Shown piece after piece: positions 62,876 to 64,000 of a DNA stretch of 64,000 nt. Position numbers and translations under genes: made by a program. The stretch's first letter is position 1; each line of letters begins with the position of its first letter. The stretch is from Methylopumilus sp947499625 (lineage in GTDB: Bacteria > Pseudomonadota > Gammaproteobacteria > Burkholderiales > Methylophilaceae), in NCBI GenBank assembly GCA_965234475.1, contig OZ248397.1:1-64000 (forward strand). Reading direction: 5' to 3'. The notes below the pieces were generated by a model, which did not search any database, had not been told where the DNA came from, and saw only the letters and a program-made list of their open reading frames with translations.

Positions 62876-63175
62876 ATGCAGAAATTTTTATTTTTTTTAA
62901 CCACACTTTTTTTTAGTGGGTCACTTATTGCAGTTCATTCAGATTACTGCGTGACCTGTGAACGTGACAAACATGGCCACATTAAAAGAAGTCTTGAAGC
63001 CAAGAAAGCTTTTAAAAAAATGCAGCCATGCCCATCAACAGGCAAGCCTTTTGGAGCTTGTCCCGGTTATATTATTGATCACATCATTCCTTTGAAGCGA
63101 GGCGGCATGGATGCTCCAACAAATATGCAATGGCAGACTGTTGAAGAGTCAAAGGAAAAAGATAAATGGGAGTAA
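62876..63175 (+). CDS. Secreted HNH-motif protein
   Basis: 99 residues. A signal peptide (about 1-20, MQKFLFFLTTLFFSGSLIA) precedes a compact HNH domain: CVTCERD, RSLEAKKAFKKMQPCPSTG, GACPGYIIDHIIPLKRGG (His of HNH in DHIIPL), NMQWQTVEESKEKDKWE. The cysteines may bind Zn or form disulfides in the periplasm. This is a small conserved HNH family; its role (periplasmic nuclease or other) is not known. It is divergent from the GNAT-fold gene. Confidence 0.85.
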   Translation: MQKFLFFLTTLFFSGSLIAVHSDYCVTCERDKHGHIKRSLEAKKAFKKMQPCPSTGKPFGACPGYIIDHIIPLKRGGMDAPTNMQWQTVEESKEKDKWE

Positions 63176-63217
63176 CTTTTTATATGAAGCATGATTTCAA
63201 GTAAAATAATCTATATT

Positions 63218-63391
63218 ATGAAACGACAAATATTTTACATCGATTATCCGCAAGAGCACCAAGGCGATGCATTACATGCCTATCAATGTAAGTTTTGCAA
63301 AATAGATACCGTAAAAATTAATGGATTACTTGAAAATCATTTGCCAAATTGTGTCTATAGGAATGGAAAAGAAAAAACGATTACTGAGTAA
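63218..63391 (+). CDS. Tiny Cys/His protein, candidate zinc-binding
   Basis: I set the start at ATG 63218 (MKRQIFYIDYPQEHQGDALH), which drops 9 residues of the longest frame (start 63191). 57 residues. CKFC and HLPNC suggest a zinc site (C-x2-C...H-x3-C). No recognised family. It follows the HNH gene by 42 bases and its 3' end overlaps the convergent kinase gene by 11 bases. Coding is plausible from composition and motif spacing. Confidence 0.6.
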   Translation: MKRQIFYIDYPQEHQGDALHAYQCKFCKIDTVKINGLLENHLPNCVYRNGKEKTITE

Positions 63392-64000
63392 GACCTCGAC
63401 CAATTAGAGAAGCACCGATAACCCCCGCTGAATCACCCAGCATGTTTTTAACAATCGGTGTTGAAGGCATGTCATTAAAAATACGTCTATAAACTTCATC
63501 AATACCTTCCTTGTATAAACTTTTTTCATTGGAAAGTCCGCCGCCTAAGATCACAATGTCAGGGTCTAGTATATTAATAAGATTAGCCAAGGCTTGACCA
63601 AAGCGCGCATAAAAATCTTGCTTAATGTTTTTTAGCGATACATCGTTTAAAGGTGTATTAAAAAAATCGATCGCCGAAAGGGTTCTTCCGGTTTCCTCTT
63701 GAATTCTTTTTTCTAAACCGCCACCTGATATAAAACTTTCAACGCAACCATTCGCGCCGCAATAACAGGATGCACCTCTAGGATCGATCACCATATGACC
63801 CCATTCACCCGCAATATTTTGTGGCCCCTGTCTAATTTTTCCATCAAAAACAATACCACCACCACAACCTGTCCCCATAATGACGCCAAATACAGCAGGA
63901 TATCCTTTGCCTGCTCCCATTAATGCTTCTGCAAGGGCAAAACAATTCGCGTCATTTTCAATCACGATGTCATGCACTAACTTGTCTTCAAGAAGAGATT
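63381..64000 (-). CDS. ROK-family sugar kinase (5' end outside the window)
   Basis: A partial gene: the frame is open to the window edge, so the N-terminus lies beyond base 64000. The visible part has DIVIENDANCFALAEALMGAG, GVIMGTGCGGGIVFDGKI, NIAGEWGHMVIDPRGASCYC (quoted as GEWGHMVIDPRGA) and the zinc motif CYCGANGC, then PDIVILGGGLSNEKSLY. These are ROK kinase signatures (glucokinase, fructokinase or N-acetylglucosamine kinase). The sugar cannot be told. The first in-window start-like codon (GTG 63977) is not the real start. Confidence 0.9.
   Translation of the reverse strand, partial: SLLEDKLVHDIVIENDANCFALAEALMGAGKGYPAVFGVIMGTGCGGGIVFDGKIRQGPQNIAGEWGHMVIDPRGASCYCGANGCVESFISGGGLEKRIQEETGRTLSAIDFFNTPLNDVSLKNIKQDFYARFGQALANLINILDPDIVILGGGLSNEKSLYKEGIDEVYRRIFNDMPSTPIVKNMLGDSAGVIGASLIGRGLTQ

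Noticed and set aside
1..64000. Mobile elements, prophage, toxin-antitoxin or defense island
   Set aside because: No transposase, integrase, restriction or other such gene was recognised; the gene run is core-like.

Overview
The window starts at the ATG of dnaA and runs through 64 kb of dense, AT-rich bacterial core genome. I recognise about 63 protein genes and three tRNAs. Gaps are short: the longest gene-free stretches are about 230 to 265 bases. I see no insertion sequence, integrase, prophage, plasmid gene or CRISPR array. Gene content and order (dnaA-dnaN-gyrB; accB-accC-prmA; rph-rdgB-hemW opposite yicC-gmk-rpoZ-spoT-recG; argC-bactofilin-erpA; rimP-nusA-infB-rbfA-truB-rpsO-pnp) point to a betaproteobacterium. 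The low GC, compact spacing and protein flavour suggest a streamlined Methylophilaceae member (OM43 / Methylopumilus type). That family assignment is inference, because no methanol-oxidation gene lies in the window.

Layout. 1-6.1 kb holds the replication module dnaA, oriC, dnaN and gyrB, then an OxyR regulator. 6.1-12.1 kb is on the minus strand: a small membrane protein with a histone-like tail, prmA, accC, accB, aroQ, a TlpA-type thioredoxin and dsbD. 12.2-13.7 kb has fxsA and a ferredoxin-type reductase. 13.7-17.4 kb has a secreted proline-rich repeat protein, hemD/hemC and argH. 17.4-24.2 kb has a complete RND efflux operon and a VIT-family metal transporter. 24.2-29.0 kb is a minus-strand operon from rph to marC, including a radical SAM protein and a DUF442 protein. 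29.1-37.7 kb is the plus-strand yicC-gmk-rpoZ-spoT-ridA-recG-ubiC-tonB-ubiA run. 37.8-40.9 kb has rplM-rpsI, argC, a membrane coiled-coil protein, bactofilin and erpA. 40.9-44.7 kb has gltA, anmK and tyrS. 44.8-53.2 kb is the large transcription, translation and RNA-decay operon. 53.3-55.4 kb has a DksA with a long lysine-rich extension, folD and a secreted EF-hand protein. 55.5-55.8 kb holds tRNA-Pro, tRNA-Arg and tRNA-His. 55.9-64 kb has moeB/thiF, valS, a minus-strand lipid/sulfur/membrane operon, a secreted HNH protein, a tiny Cys/His protein and a truncated ROK kinase.

How it fits together. Most genes are housekeeping: replication start, fatty-acid, heme, arginine, ubiquinone and shikimate steps, cytochrome/disulfide handling, stringent response (DksA, SpoT, RpoZ) and the translation operon.

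I did not find a clear-cut new multi-gene system. The items most worth a second look are these: (1) two unrelated proteins, DksA and a DUF2892 protein, that carry histone H1-like Lys/Ala/Pro tails, the DksA one built from exact 66-bp DNA repeats; (2) a DnaA whose base-reading Asp is His, beside an oriC with a perfect 16-bp inverted repeat carrying DnaA boxes; (3) a bactofilin paired with a short membrane coiled-coil protein and no peptidase nearby; (4) a promoter-proximal hairpin ahead of rimP-nusA-infB; (5) a secreted protein made of four exact 42-bp repeats; and (6) an uncharacterised radical SAM/DUF442 pair.
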